Below, piece by piece: positions 42,927 to 50,481 of a DNA stretch of 64,000 nucleotides (position 1 is its first letter; every line of letters begins with the position of its first letter). The notes beneath the pieces were generated by a model. That model did no database searches. It was not told the DNA's origin and saw nothing but the letters and a program-made list of their open reading frames with translations. Both the position numbers and the translations under genes were made by a program. This DNA is from CAIKNB01 sp041658705 (GTDB taxonomy: Bacteria > Patescibacteriota > Patescibacteriia > 2-12-FULL-60-25). The stretch is from assembly GCA_041658705.1 (NCBI GenBank), contig JBAZZT010000006.1, positions 29,219 to 93,218 of the forward strand, in the 5' to 3' direction.

Positions 42927-43775
42927 ATGTCGCGTTTTGAAAAAAATCCCTTCAACGTTCCGGCTTTCATCGCCAAGAAAAGCGGGGTTTTTTCAAGCGA
43001 GCTGCGGAGTGCGCATACGCCCCAGGAGAAAGCCATCGAACAGCGTTTTCGTGAACGCGCTCATGCCGGGATCAAAGAATCCGAGATCGAGCGCTTGCCC
43101 ACGGTTTTTGATTTACACGCCTATCTCGAAGGGCAAAGCCATGTCGAAGCTTGCGCCAGCGCTTTCAGCTGCGATCCGTGGAAGTACGAACCGATTTTGT
43201 ATCAAGACCTCGGCCTGCTTTTGCTGGAGCGTGAAGACACCGAAGATGAGCTGCGCAAAACCGACCTCACGCGTTTGATCGCCAAGCTCCGCGGTTTCAT
43301 CCGCGCCGGTTCATGGATGACTTATGATCGTATCGATCTCAAACGCGAGATGCCTAAATTCGACGCAGCCCTGGCGCGGCATACGCATGACCTCGACCGG
43401 AATCTAAGAAGCATCCAGGACCAAATCGACGACACCAAGCTGCAAGCCTACGATGCCGCATGGAGCCAAGAACTGACCGATGAACGCGACCGTCTGCGCC
43501 GTTTAGCCGCCGTATTCAAACTCATCCCTGAAGCCTTGCACGATGGAGTCATGGGAGATGCGTTGGAGGAAGCGGTGCGCGCTTTCGACGCGATTTACGG
43601 AAGACTGTCTTTGAGCTTAAGGGGGGTGTCGGCCGCGCATGGATCCGACAAGGCGAGCGACGGAAACAAGAACATCGCGCAATTGCGCCGCGAAGTCGAT
43701 GCCCTGCGTCCGCTCCGCGATGTCCTGTATCTGCGCCGCTTATATCCGAATTTAGCTAAGCTGACTTTAAAGTAG
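42927..43775 (+). CDS. Lineage-specific helical protein with an NPF N-terminal motif
   Basis: A soluble, helix-rich protein of 282 residues. It begins MSRFEKNPFNVPAFIAKKSG, similar to the NPFE-type N-termini of the genes at 28270, 31234, 38825 and 59783. Long charged helices follow (DLDRNLRSIQDQIDDTKLQA; LTDERDRLRRLAAVFKLIPE). No catalytic motif is visible. The ATG follows repeat DNA without a Shine-Dalgarno. Function unknown. Confidence 0.65.
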   Translation: MSRFEKNPFNVPAFIAKKSGVFSSELRSAHTPQEKAIEQRFRERAHAGIKESEIERLPTVFDLHAYLEGQSHVEACASAFSCDPWKYEPILYQDLGLLLLEREDTEDELRKTDLTRLIAKLRGFIRAGSWMTYDRIDLKREMPKFDAALARHTHDLDRNLRSIQDQIDDTKLQAYDAAWSQELTDERDRLRRLAAVFKLIPEALHDGVMGDALEEAVRAFDAIYGRLSLSLRGVSAAHGSDKASDGNKNIAQLRREVDALRPLRDVLYLRRLYPNLAKLTLK

Positions 43776-43824
43776 GGGCGGGGTCACCCCGCCCTTCGAG
43801 GGGCGCGGAAACCGCGCCCCTACA
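43774..43824. repeat. Repeat family D, double copy
   Basis: GTAGGGGCGGGGTCACCCCGCCC and GGGGCGCGGAAACCGCGCCCC, each shown in part, abut the stop of the preceding gene. Confidence 0.75.
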
Positions 43825-43924
43825 TTCATCTCACCCGCTTGACGCGTTTTTTTGTCTAAGCTATGCTGCTTTTCAGCTTCGTTCTTTTCTTTTCTTCGAG
43901 ACCATCCTCAAGAGGTGCTGCGGA

Positions 43925-44110
43925 ATGAGAGCTAGGAATTTGGAAGCGTATGATCGCCACACACGTCCCAACCAGTTAGAGATCGACCGCCAAGCGATGG
44001 AGGCGCATGGCGTGGAGATCCAGAGGACGAGCGCGCCGCCCGAGCCGCCACGCGCGATGACGAGTGTCGTCGCGCAAAGCAAGCTCGCGCAGCCCCGCAG
44101 CAACGCGTAG
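43925..44110 (+). CDS. Possible small protein of 61 residues
   Basis: A short hydrophilic frame (MRARNLEAYDRHTRPNQLEI...). Support is its layout: GAGGTG about 10 nt before the ATG and a strong terminator 65 nt after the stop, as for the other short genes here. Against it: no recognisable family, and low-complexity composition. The transcript could instead be a small RNA that ends at the same terminator. Confidence 0.4.
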   Translation: MRARNLEAYDRHTRPNQLEIDRQAMEAHGVEIQRTSAPPEPPRAMTSVVAQSKLAQPRSNA

Positions 44111-44174
44111 TCGCGCGGCAGACAACCCAAGCAGTAACCTACCGGCGCTTCGCCGGAAACAGCGAACTTCGCTC

Positions 44175-44203
44175 GACACCCGTCATTGACGGGGTCTTTT
44201 TTT
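44175..44203 (+). terminator. Intrinsic terminator
   Basis: GAC(A)CCCGTC/GACGGGGTC stem with one bulge and an ATT loop, followed by TTTTTTT. Confidence 0.85.
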
Positions 44204-44210
44204 AAAAGCA

Positions 44211-44284
44211 AGTAGTTAGTAGTTAGCATTTAGTAGTTAGGGGAGGTCTGAACCCTAACTGCTATCTACTAAATGCTAACTACT
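44211..44284. repeat. Repeat family G (TAGTTAGCATTTAGTAGTTAG)
   Basis: An inverted pair around GGTCTGAACC: AGTTAGCATTTAGTAGTTAG and CTAAATGCTAACTA. Other copies are at 45942 and 49371. Confidence 0.8.
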
Positions 44285-44291
44285 CCCCCCC

Positions 44292-45146
44292 TCATCTCGG
44301 CGCGTCTTTGATTTCCGTCACGTCGTAATTCATCAGACCGTTCAGCGCGCCGGCTTGGGGGAAATCATTCAGGTGCATGTAAAGCACGAGTGGATTTTGC
44401 GGATTCTTCAGCACCGCGAACTCCCCAAACCAACTCCTGGCTTTGATGGCTTTGACTTTCGTATCCAAGCCATTGACCTTGAGCGGCAACTCAATGTCAT
44501 CTTTGTCCGCTTTAGCCAGAAAGACATCGACTCGCGGATCAGCGGCGGCCGCGCTCGACAAGCCTTTCAAACCGCTGGTGAAGGCCTTGGACAAAGCGAA
44601 CTTCTGCTTGATCATGGAATTGAACAGGCCGAAGTCGAATGTGCTCAAACGCGAGCGCGACAAATTTTCGTAGACCTGTGACGAGGTCCAGATAAGTCCC
44701 GTGCCCAACGCATTTTGTTCACCCTCGATCCAATAAGCCGGAGGGAAGATATCTCGCGCCGTACCCAATTCAGAACCGATCATGCTGCCGGTTATTTTTT
44801 GATCCGTCTTTCCCTCTTTGTACGTCAACGACCACTCGATCTCCGCGACATTTCCCGGAGCGAATCTTTTGATCACGATGTTGCGTACGGCTTCGGTCCC
44901 GCCGAGCTTCAACTCTTTGGCTAAAGAAACCGCCGCGCCGGTATAGGTATGTTTCATGCTTACGACCGAACCGGCCGCCAACGTCAATTTACCGGCCAGC
45001 TCATCCGGTCCCAAGCCTTTTGGATCAAGAAATGCCGTTCCGCTCGGCGTGACCGGAGTAAACGCGACCTGTGGGATATTTTGGCTCTGCTTGCAACCCC
45101 AACCGAAAAAAACCAAGGCCAGCGTCAAAATGAGGATTTTATTCAT
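44292..45146 (-). CDS. Lipoprotein of unknown function
   Basis: A protein of 284 residues with signal MNKILILTLALVFFGWGC (lipobox FGWGC). The mature part is beta-rich and shows no recognised domain (SVVSMKHTYTGAAVSLAKEL; VAEIEWSLTYKEGKTDQKI). It overlaps the small membrane protein gene upstream by 4 nt (ATGA), so the two are co-translated. Confidence 0.78.
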   Translation of the reverse strand: MNKILILTLALVFFGWGCKQSQNIPQVAFTPVTPSGTAFLDPKGLGPDELAGKLTLAAGSVVSMKHTYTGAAVSLAKELKLGGTEAVRNIVIKRFAPGNVAEIEWSLTYKEGKTDQKITGSMIGSELGTARDIFPPAYWIEGEQNALGTGLIWTSSQVYENLSRSRLSTFDFGLFNSMIKQKFALSKAFTSGLKGLSSAAAADPRVDVFLAKADKDDIELPLKVNGLDTKVKAIKARSWFGEFAVLKNPQNPLVLYMHLNDFPQAGALNGLMNYDVTEIKDAPR

Positions 45147-45364
45147 AGCTTAATGGATGTATAGTTGAATATCACGTCTTTTACGCCCTGCGCACGCTCC
45201 TGTGAAATGATGTGCATACCGGGCAAAAGACGCAGCAAAACCACGCCTGACAGCATAATCGCAAGGATAAGGATTACGCAACCCGCCGTGCAAGTATCGC
45301 CCAACGACCGACCGGACCGCGCCCGCTCATTCCTAGCTTGATTTGCAGCCGTCTTTAAGTCCAT
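45143..45364 (-). CDS. Small single-pass membrane protein
   Basis: A 73-residue protein with one hydrophobic helix (AGCVILILAIMLSGVVLLRLL) after a basic N-terminus (NQARNERARSGRSLG). ATG 45364 is preferred to 45388. Its stop overlaps the ATG of the lipoprotein gene by 4 nt. The lipoprotein may act together with it at the membrane; function unknown. Confidence 0.6.
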   Translation of the reverse strand: MDLKTAANQARNERARSGRSLGDTCTAGCVILILAIMLSGVVLLRLLPGMHIISQERAQGVKDVIFNYTSIKL

Positions 45365-45410
45365 AATGGAGGCAGGATAATGGTTCAAAAGAGGAATGTC
45401 TAATGGCTTA

Positions 45411-45472
45411 TGCCAAATTACGAATGCCCAATGCTTGAATTCGTCATTTGTAATTCGTAATTTTTAATTGAT
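45411..45472. repeat. Repeat family I
   Basis: GCCAAATTACGAATGCC and GTCATTTGTAATTCGTAATT around TTGAATTC. Confidence 0.75.
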
Positions 45473-45478
45473 AAAACT

Positions 45479-45940
45479 ATGCCCAAAGACATGAATCGCA
45501 AACTTAAGATTAGCGACCCGGCTCCAGACTTCACCCTGGCGGATGAAAACGGCAACGACGTCACGCTGTCGTCATTTCGCGGTAAGAATAACGTGGTCTT
45601 GATTTTCTACCCCGGCGACATGACGCCAGGCTGCACCATGCAGTTGTGCGCCATCCGCGATGACTGGTCAAAATTCCAAGCCGTCGACACCGTGGTCTTC
45701 GGCATTAACCACGGTGATGCCGAAAGCCACAAGCGCTTCATCGCTGCGCACGGCTTCCCCTTTCCTCTCTTGATCGACAAATTCAAAAAAATCAGCGCCC
45801 AGTACGGCGCGACCGGGATGATCTTCAAGCATCCCATCATCAAGCGCAGTGTGGTGGTCGTAGACAAAAACGGTCGCATCGCCTTCATCCGCACCGGCAT
45901 GCCCAAGGATTCCGAAATCATTAAAGCCATAAAAAACTAA
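45479..45940 (+). CDS. bcp: Peroxiredoxin, Bcp/PrxQ type
   Basis: A thiol peroxidase of 153 residues. The peroxidatic Cys52 is in YPGDMTPGCTMQLC and the resolving Cys57 five residues later, the pattern of atypical two-Cys PrxQ/Bcp. It reduces hydrogen peroxide and organic peroxides with thioredoxin-type electrons. First of four consecutive oxidative-defence genes. Confidence 0.93.
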   Translation: MPKDMNRKLKISDPAPDFTLADENGNDVTLSSFRGKNNVVLIFYPGDMTPGCTMQLCAIRDDWSKFQAVDTVVFGINHGDAESHKRFIAAHGFPFPLLIDKFKKISAQYGATGMIFKHPIIKRSVVVVDKNGRIAFIRTGMPKDSEIIKAIKN

Positions 45941-45941
45941 A

Positions 45942-46018
45942 TAGCATTTAGTAGATAGTAGTTAGTAGCTAGGGTTCGTACCGCAACCCTAACTACTAAA
46001 TGCTGACTACTAACTACT
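45942..46018. repeat. Repeat family G
   Basis: AGCATTTAGTAGATAGTAG and CTACTAAATGCTGACTAC around GGGTTCGTACCGCAACCC. It ends 4 nt before the superoxide dismutase ATG. Confidence 0.8.
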
Positions 46019-46022
46019 CTCT

Positions 46023-46628
46023 ATGTCCGAACCAAAACCGCTTCCCTTTTCCGCGCCGCTCCAAGGCATCTCGGAAAAAACAATCGCCATCCACCACGAC
46101 AAATTGTACGTGGGATACGTGAATAAAAAAAATGAGATCGCGGAAAAACTCAAGACTTTGTCGCATGGCGGCGATGTCTCAACCGCGAACCAAACTTATT
46201 CAGAGTTACGCGCGCTCAAGACCGATGAGACTTTCGCGATCAACGGCGTTTATCTGCACGAAGGTTATTTCGACTTGCTGGGCGGTGACGGCAAACCTTC
46301 GGGCGTGTTGCTCGACGCTTTGACCGAGAAATACGGTTCGCTCGACAACTTCCTGAATTACTTCAACGCTTGCGGCATGGCGGCACGCGGCTGGGTCGTA
46401 CTCGCCTGGGATACGCGCGAACAGACCCTACGCATCTTCACCGCAGACGCCCACAACCAAGGCGGCGTATGGGGCGCGCTTCCGGTCATCATCCTGGACG
46501 TCTACGAGCACGCCTACTTCATTGACTACGGCTCTGATCGCAAAGCCTACATCGCCGACTATTGGAAAAACTTCAACTGGGCAAAGGCGAATGAATTGTT
46601 CAGCAAGGCTGTAGGCTGTAGGCTGTAG
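46023..46628 (+). CDS. Fe/Mn superoxide dismutase
   Basis: A protein of 201 residues with the four-ligand pattern of Fe/Mn-SOD: His in TIAIHHDKLYVGYV, His in INGVYLHEGYFDLLGG, and Asp and His in IILDVYEHAYFIDYG. GMAARGWVVLAWD is typical. Metal choice cannot be told from sequence. The last residues (VGCRL) and the stop codon are encoded by a tandem GGCTGTA repeat that continues into the intergenic DNA. Confidence 0.95.
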   Translation: MSEPKPLPFSAPLQGISEKTIAIHHDKLYVGYVNKKNEIAEKLKTLSHGGDVSTANQTYSELRALKTDETFAINGVYLHEGYFDLLGGDGKPSGVLLDALTEKYGSLDNFLNYFNACGMAARGWVVLAWDTREQTLRIFTADAHNQGGVWGALPVIILDVYEHAYFIDYGSDRKAYIADYWKNFNWAKANELFSKAVGCRL

Positions 46629-46680
46629 GCCGTAGCCAAATAAACTTTAAGTTTTAATCTTTAAACTTTAAACTAACTTT

Positions 46681-47211
46681 ATGTCCCAACTCGGAAAATC
46701 CGCGCCTGACTTCAAAGACGTCACGGCGTATCAAAAAGACAAGACTGACTTCATCAAAAAAAGCTTGACGGACTATACAGGCCGCTGGCTGGTGTTCTTC
46801 TTTTATCCACGTGACTTCACCTTTGTCTGCCCGACCGAACTCAAAAGCTTCGCCGAACATGAAGCTGAATTCGAAAAGTTGAACTGCGCGATCCTCGCTG
46901 CCTCCACGGATTCCGCCTGGAGCCACAAAGCCTGGTTCGAACGCGACTTACCCATGATCAATTATCCCGTGCTCGCCGATACTACGCAGCGCATCGCACG
47001 CGACTACGGAATCTTGAATGGGGATAACGGCGAAGCCGAACGCGGACTCTTCATCATCGATCCGGAAGGAATCGTAAAATACGTTCTCGTCAGCTCTGGT
47101 TCGGTCGGCCGTTCGGTCAAAGAAACGTTCCGCGTACTCCAAGCTCTGCAATCCGGCGACCTCTGCCCGGTCGAATGGACACCGGGAGAAAAAACCTTGG
47201 GCAAAGTATAA
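46681..47211 (+). CDS. ahpC: Two-Cys peroxiredoxin AhpC
   Basis: A typical 2-Cys peroxiredoxin of 176 residues: peroxidatic Cys50 in FYPRDFTFVCPTELKSF and resolving Cys162 in GDLCPVEWTPGE. It reduces peroxides; AhpF is absent nearby, so TrxB or the glutaredoxin may recycle it. TAAACT ends 6 nt before the ATG (repeat family L), with no Shine-Dalgarno. Confidence 0.95.
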   Translation: MSQLGKSAPDFKDVTAYQKDKTDFIKKSLTDYTGRWLVFFFYPRDFTFVCPTELKSFAEHEAEFEKLNCAILAASTDSAWSHKAWFERDLPMINYPVLADTTQRIARDYGILNGDNGEAERGLFIIDPEGIVKYVLVSSGSVGRSVKETFRVLQALQSGDLCPVEWTPGEKTLGKV

Positions 47212-47245
47212 ACACATCCCTATCGTCGCTTCCGTCCAACGCATC

Positions 47246-47289
47246 CCATTTCCCCAAATCGTACCTATCGGACCATTTTGGGGAAATGG
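47246..47289. other. Conserved-loop hairpin, copy 4 (CCGATAGG loop)
   Basis: A perfect 13-bp stem (CCATTTCCCCAAA with TTTGGGGAAATGG) around an 18-nt loop TCGTACCTATCGGACCAT. The core is identical, in reverse complement, to the one at 7336-7358 although the stems differ. It lies between the convergent ahpC and glutaredoxin genes. Confidence 0.6.
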
Positions 47290-47330
47290 AGTTTGGCGGA
47301 TTATTTAAAAATCGATTTGCGAATCAATTG

Positions 47331-47365
47331 AAAAATCCTGCGCGTGCAGGATTTTTGATTTTTTG
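47331..47365. terminator. Bidirectional terminator between ahpC and the glutaredoxin gene
   Basis: Perfect 11-bp stem AAAAATCCTGC/GCAGGATTTTT with a GCGT loop and T-rich tail. It serves both converging transcripts. Confidence 0.85.
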
Positions 47366-47398
47366 ATTCCTGGGCGCATGACCATGCACCCCTACAAT

Positions 47399-47641
47399 CT
47401 ATCCTTTCACCTTCAACCCCAACGCTTCTTCGAGCGCGTTCTTGTTCCAGCCGACGATGATCTGGCCGTCGACGTCGACTACTGGCACGCCCATCTGGCC
47501 CGACTTCTTGACCATCTCATTGGCCGCCGTCGAATCGGAAGCGACGTCTATTTCCGTAAAAGCAATTCCCTTCTCCTTGAGGAAATCCTTGGTCAGCTTG
47601 CAGTACGGACAGGTTGGCGTGGAATATACTTTTACTGTCAT
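47399..47641 (-). CDS. Glutaredoxin-like protein (NrdH/Grx type)
   Basis: An 80-residue thioredoxin-fold protein with the redox site TPTCPYCKLTKDFL (Cys11, Cys14) and the cis-Pro in GVPVVDVDG; GWNKNALEEAL follows. The GVPVVDVDGQIIVGWN pattern and short size are those of NrdH/YruB-like redoxins, reduced by thioredoxin reductase. It could link TrxB at 2612 to AhpC or Bcp. Confidence 0.93.
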   Translation of the reverse strand: MTVKVYSTPTCPYCKLTKDFLKEKGIAFTEIDVASDSTAANEMVKKSGQMGVPVVDVDGQIIVGWNKNALEEALGLKVKG

Positions 47642-47772
47642 ATGGTGCGAAAGAATTTTTCTTGCGTTCAGTATATCACAGCTTTACTCCAAAGACTTAT
47701 CCACAAGCTAAATTCTAAAACATCTCCGGAGATCTCGGCTCGCGCTGCTGCTTGGCCGGGATGATAAAAGGA

Positions 47773-47800
47773 GTAGGGGCGAATAATCATTCGCCCCTAC
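47773..47800. repeat. Repeat family D
   Basis: GTAGGGGCGAATAATCATTCGCC in part; nearly perfect palindrome. Confidence 0.8.
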
Positions 47801-47812
47801 GGAAACAATTCT

Positions 47813-49324
47813 CTATTTCACCAACGACTGTAAAAATTTCACCAACAATCTAACACCGTAACCCGACGCGCCGTAGGGTTGGTCGGGGCGGGTTTCGCGT
47901 TCGGTATATGAAGGACCGGCGATATCGAGATGCGCCCACGGCGTGTCGCCGACGAAAGGTTTGAGGAAGAATCCTCCGGCGATCGTGCTCGCTTGGCCTC
48001 TGGTTCCGGTATTCTTCAAATCCGCGATTTTTGATTTGACGTGTTCGGCGTAAGGTTCGTAAAGCGGCAGTTCCCACAACGGCTCGCCGGTCTCGCGCGC
48101 AGCGGCGATGAGGCGATGCGCCATCTTGCCATCCGTCGTCATGAGTCCCGCGATGTCTTCACCCAAAGCCACCACGCAAGCGCCGGTCAAAGTCGCGATG
48201 TCGATGATCATGTCAGGCTTGAGCAACTTGGCGTAACACAGAGCGTCGGCCAAGGTCACGCGACCTTCGGCGTCCGTGTTCAGGATTTCGATGGTCGTGC
48301 CATCCATGGCTTTGACCACGTCGCCAGGACGATAGGCGTCGCCTCCCGGCATGTTCTCGACGGCCAAAAATATTCCGTGGACTTCGAGCGGCAAAGCCAG
48401 GGCAGACAGCGCGGAAAACAGACCGACCACCGTAGCTGCGCCAGCCATGTCGATTTTCATGCTGGACATGGAATCGCCCGGCTTGATGTTGAGTCCGCCC
48501 GAATCGAAAGTCACGGCTTTACCGACGATGGCAATTTTCTTTTTCGCTCCCTTAGGACGATACGCCAGATGCACGCCCATAGGCTCACGCGCCGAACCGC
48601 GGCCCACGGCGAGCGCCGCGTCCATGCCGAGCTTTTCCATCTCGGCTTTGTCCAAGATCTTTAGCGAGACTCCATGCCCTACAGTTTTTTTCGCCGCTTC
48701 GGCCAAATCTTGCGGCGTCATGTGGGCGGATGGCGTATTGACCAAGTCGCGCGCCAAATTGGTGGCTCGCGCCAAAACACTGCCGCGTTCCATCCCCTCT
48801 TCCGCCGCTTTGGCCGCCCGCGCATCTTGCTCGCACACGATCACGGTCTCGACTTCGTGCGGTGGTTTGTCTTTTTTCTTCAACGCGCCGTGATAGATAT
48901 GAAAACGATAAGCCGACAAAAGCAGACCTTCGGTCAAAGCTTGCGCCGCCGAACGCGGATCCATTCCCCCGATGCTCGCGCCATGCAAAATCGTCGTGAC
49001 TTTCGCGGCGTGCGACTGTTGGCCGAGTTTGACGATTTGCCCGCCGACGCGACGCAGCGCATCCAGATTGAAATTTTTCTTTTCACCCAAACCCACGACC
49101 GCGACTTTGCGCGCTTTGATCTTGCCCAAAGTCGGGAAGATAAAATGCTGGCCTAGCTTGCCCTCGAAGTGATCCTCGGCGATCAGCCGACTAATCGCTC
49201 CGTCCAGCGCTTTATCGACTGCGCCGGTCGCGCCCCCCGGTCGTACGACACCCTGAAATAAATTTACCACCAGAAGATCGCAAGGCTTCGAAAGAATGTC
49301 GGCTGTTTGGATTTGGAGTTTCAT
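47813..49324 (-). CDS. pepA: Leucyl aminopeptidase, M17 family
   Basis: A protein of 503 residues. The catalytic domain shows AIVGKAVTFDSGGLNIKPGD (active-site Lys and metal Asp), SMKIDMAGAA and the M17 signature NTDAEGRVTLADAL. It cuts N-terminal residues from peptides with two metal ions. The start overlaps none of its neighbours; repeat families F and G fill the upstream gap. Confidence 0.96.
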   Translation of the reverse strand: MKLQIQTADILSKPCDLLVVNLFQGVVRPGGATGAVDKALDGAISRLIAEDHFEGKLGQHFIFPTLGKIKARKVAVVGLGEKKNFNLDALRRVGGQIVKLGQQSHAAKVTTILHGASIGGMDPRSAAQALTEGLLLSAYRFHIYHGALKKKDKPPHEVETVIVCEQDARAAKAAEEGMERGSVLARATNLARDLVNTPSAHMTPQDLAEAAKKTVGHGVSLKILDKAEMEKLGMDAALAVGRGSAREPMGVHLAYRPKGAKKKIAIVGKAVTFDSGGLNIKPGDSMSSMKIDMAGAATVVGLFSALSALALPLEVHGIFLAVENMPGGDAYRPGDVVKAMDGTTIEILNTDAEGRVTLADALCYAKLLKPDMIIDIATLTGACVVALGEDIAGLMTTDGKMAHRLIAAARETGEPLWELPLYEPYAEHVKSKIADLKNTGTRGQASTIAGGFFLKPFVGDTPWAHLDIAGPSYTERETRPDQPYGASGYGVRLLVKFLQSLVK

Positions 49325-49370
49325 GAAATTAGAGGATAGAGAGTAGAGGGTAGAAAGTAGCCAGAAGGGA

Positions 49371-49449
49371 ATGAGTAGTTAGCATTTAGTAGTTAGTAGT
49401 TAGGGTCAGAATCGGAACCCTAACTACTAACTACTGACTACTGACTACT
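49371..49449. repeat. Repeat family G
   Basis: GAGTAGTTAGCATTTAGTAG and CTAACTACTAACTACTGAC around GGGTCAGAATCGGAACCC. Confidence 0.8.
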
Positions 49450-49465
49450 CGCTCACGGTAGATTA

Positions 49466-49495
49466 TAAAAGCCCCGCACGCAACAGCGCCGGGGC
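49466..49495 (-). terminator. Intrinsic terminator of the HAD gene
   Basis: GCCCCG/CGGGGC stem, then TTTTATAA on the minus strand, 6 nt past the stop at 49501. Confidence 0.8.
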
Positions 49496-49500
49496 AAGGG

Positions 49501-50340
49501 TCAAGAGGTGGGAAAGTCGGCGTTCGGGTAGAATCCCGACAACGCCTGCGCCATGGGTTCGATGAGATCCTGCGGCAGAAAGTCTTTGAGCCGAAGTTTC
49601 TCGAAGCGGCCATCGCCCCACTCGCGGTACATGTGGAGCATGTCTTTTTTCTCTACGATCACCGGCCAGCCGTTCTTAGCGGCTTCCACGGTCAACCGAT
49701 GTTCGGGATTGATGCAGATAGGATGGCTGACCAGGCGCAGCACCGGCACGTCACCCATGCTGTCGCCGATGTAGGTCATGTCGCCAAGATTCAAATCGTT
49801 TTTCTCGACGATGTACTCGACGCCCGCCTTTTTGTCCGATACCCACTCGTGGGATTTTCCGCCGGTATAGAATCCGCCTTCTCTCGGATGTTCTGTCCCT
49901 AGGCACAGGTACACCTCTTTGGAGGCGGCGAATTCCCTGACCAATTCGACCGGCGAACCGGAGATGATGAAGCATTGACGCGGTACGGATTTGGTCGCGA
50001 GGTGCAAGGCTTCCGTGAAGACATGCACCAGCTTGCCGCACTCCCGCACGACTTCATGAGCAGCGAATTCCACGTCGAACACGCGGATTCCCCTCATCCT
50101 GCCTTCATCCTGGTAAGCCCTGACTTGCGAATCCACGAACTCCGCAAAAAGTCCTTCGCGGTTCTTCCACTTGCAGTAGGCTTCCTCGGCGCGAGCCAGC
50201 ACGATGCGGGGCATGATTCCCAGCTCGACCATCTTCTTGATCAAGAGATGGAACCCCTGATCCCGCAACCAAGAACCATCGAGATCGAAACCGGCGGCCG
50301 GTGACAACGATTTGCACGAACGCTTGCCTTCTCCACCCAT
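49501..50340 (-). CDS. HAD-superfamily phosphatase, SerB-like branch
   Basis: A HAD hydrolase of 279 residues. Motif I is AAGFDLDGSWL (nucleophile Asp and DxD), motif II CFIISGSPVELV and motif III TYIGDSMGDVPVLRLV. The helical cap between I and II is that of subfamily IB (phosphoserine phosphatase/HAD-IB). Ser follows the DxDG instead of Thr. AAAGGAG lies before ATG 50340, so the ATG/TTG upstream is rejected. The substrate is not known. Confidence 0.85.
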   Translation of the reverse strand: MGGEGKRSCKSLSPAAGFDLDGSWLRDQGFHLLIKKMVELGIMPRIVLARAEEAYCKWKNREGLFAEFVDSQVRAYQDEGRMRGIRVFDVEFAAHEVVRECGKLVHVFTEALHLATKSVPRQCFIISGSPVELVREFAASKEVYLCLGTEHPREGGFYTGGKSHEWVSDKKAGVEYIVEKNDLNLGDMTYIGDSMGDVPVLRLVSHPICINPEHRLTVEAAKNGWPVIVEKKDMLHMYREWGDGRFEKLRLKDFLPQDLIEPMAQALSGFYPNADFPTS

Positions 50341-50407
50341 GAGACTTCTCCTTTGCAAGGTGCTTGCTTAAATAACAACAAAACGCCCTTCGTGTCAAGG
50401 GGAAAAC

Positions 50408-50478
50408 TAGCAACAAGCAACTAGCAACCACGTCGCTGATTCTGGTTGCTTGTTGCTAGTTGCTCGTTGCTAGTTATT
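50408..50478. repeat. Repeat family K (AGCAACTAGCAAC)
   Basis: CAACAAGCAACTAGCAACC and GGTTGCTTGTTGCTAGTTGC around ACGTCGCTGATTCT. The second copy is at 55010. Confidence 0.8.
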
Positions 50479-50481
50479 TGT

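Noticed and set aside
43873..44229. 118-residue minus-strand frame
   Set aside because: It crosses a terminator and a repeat, and is antisense to a better-supported small gene.
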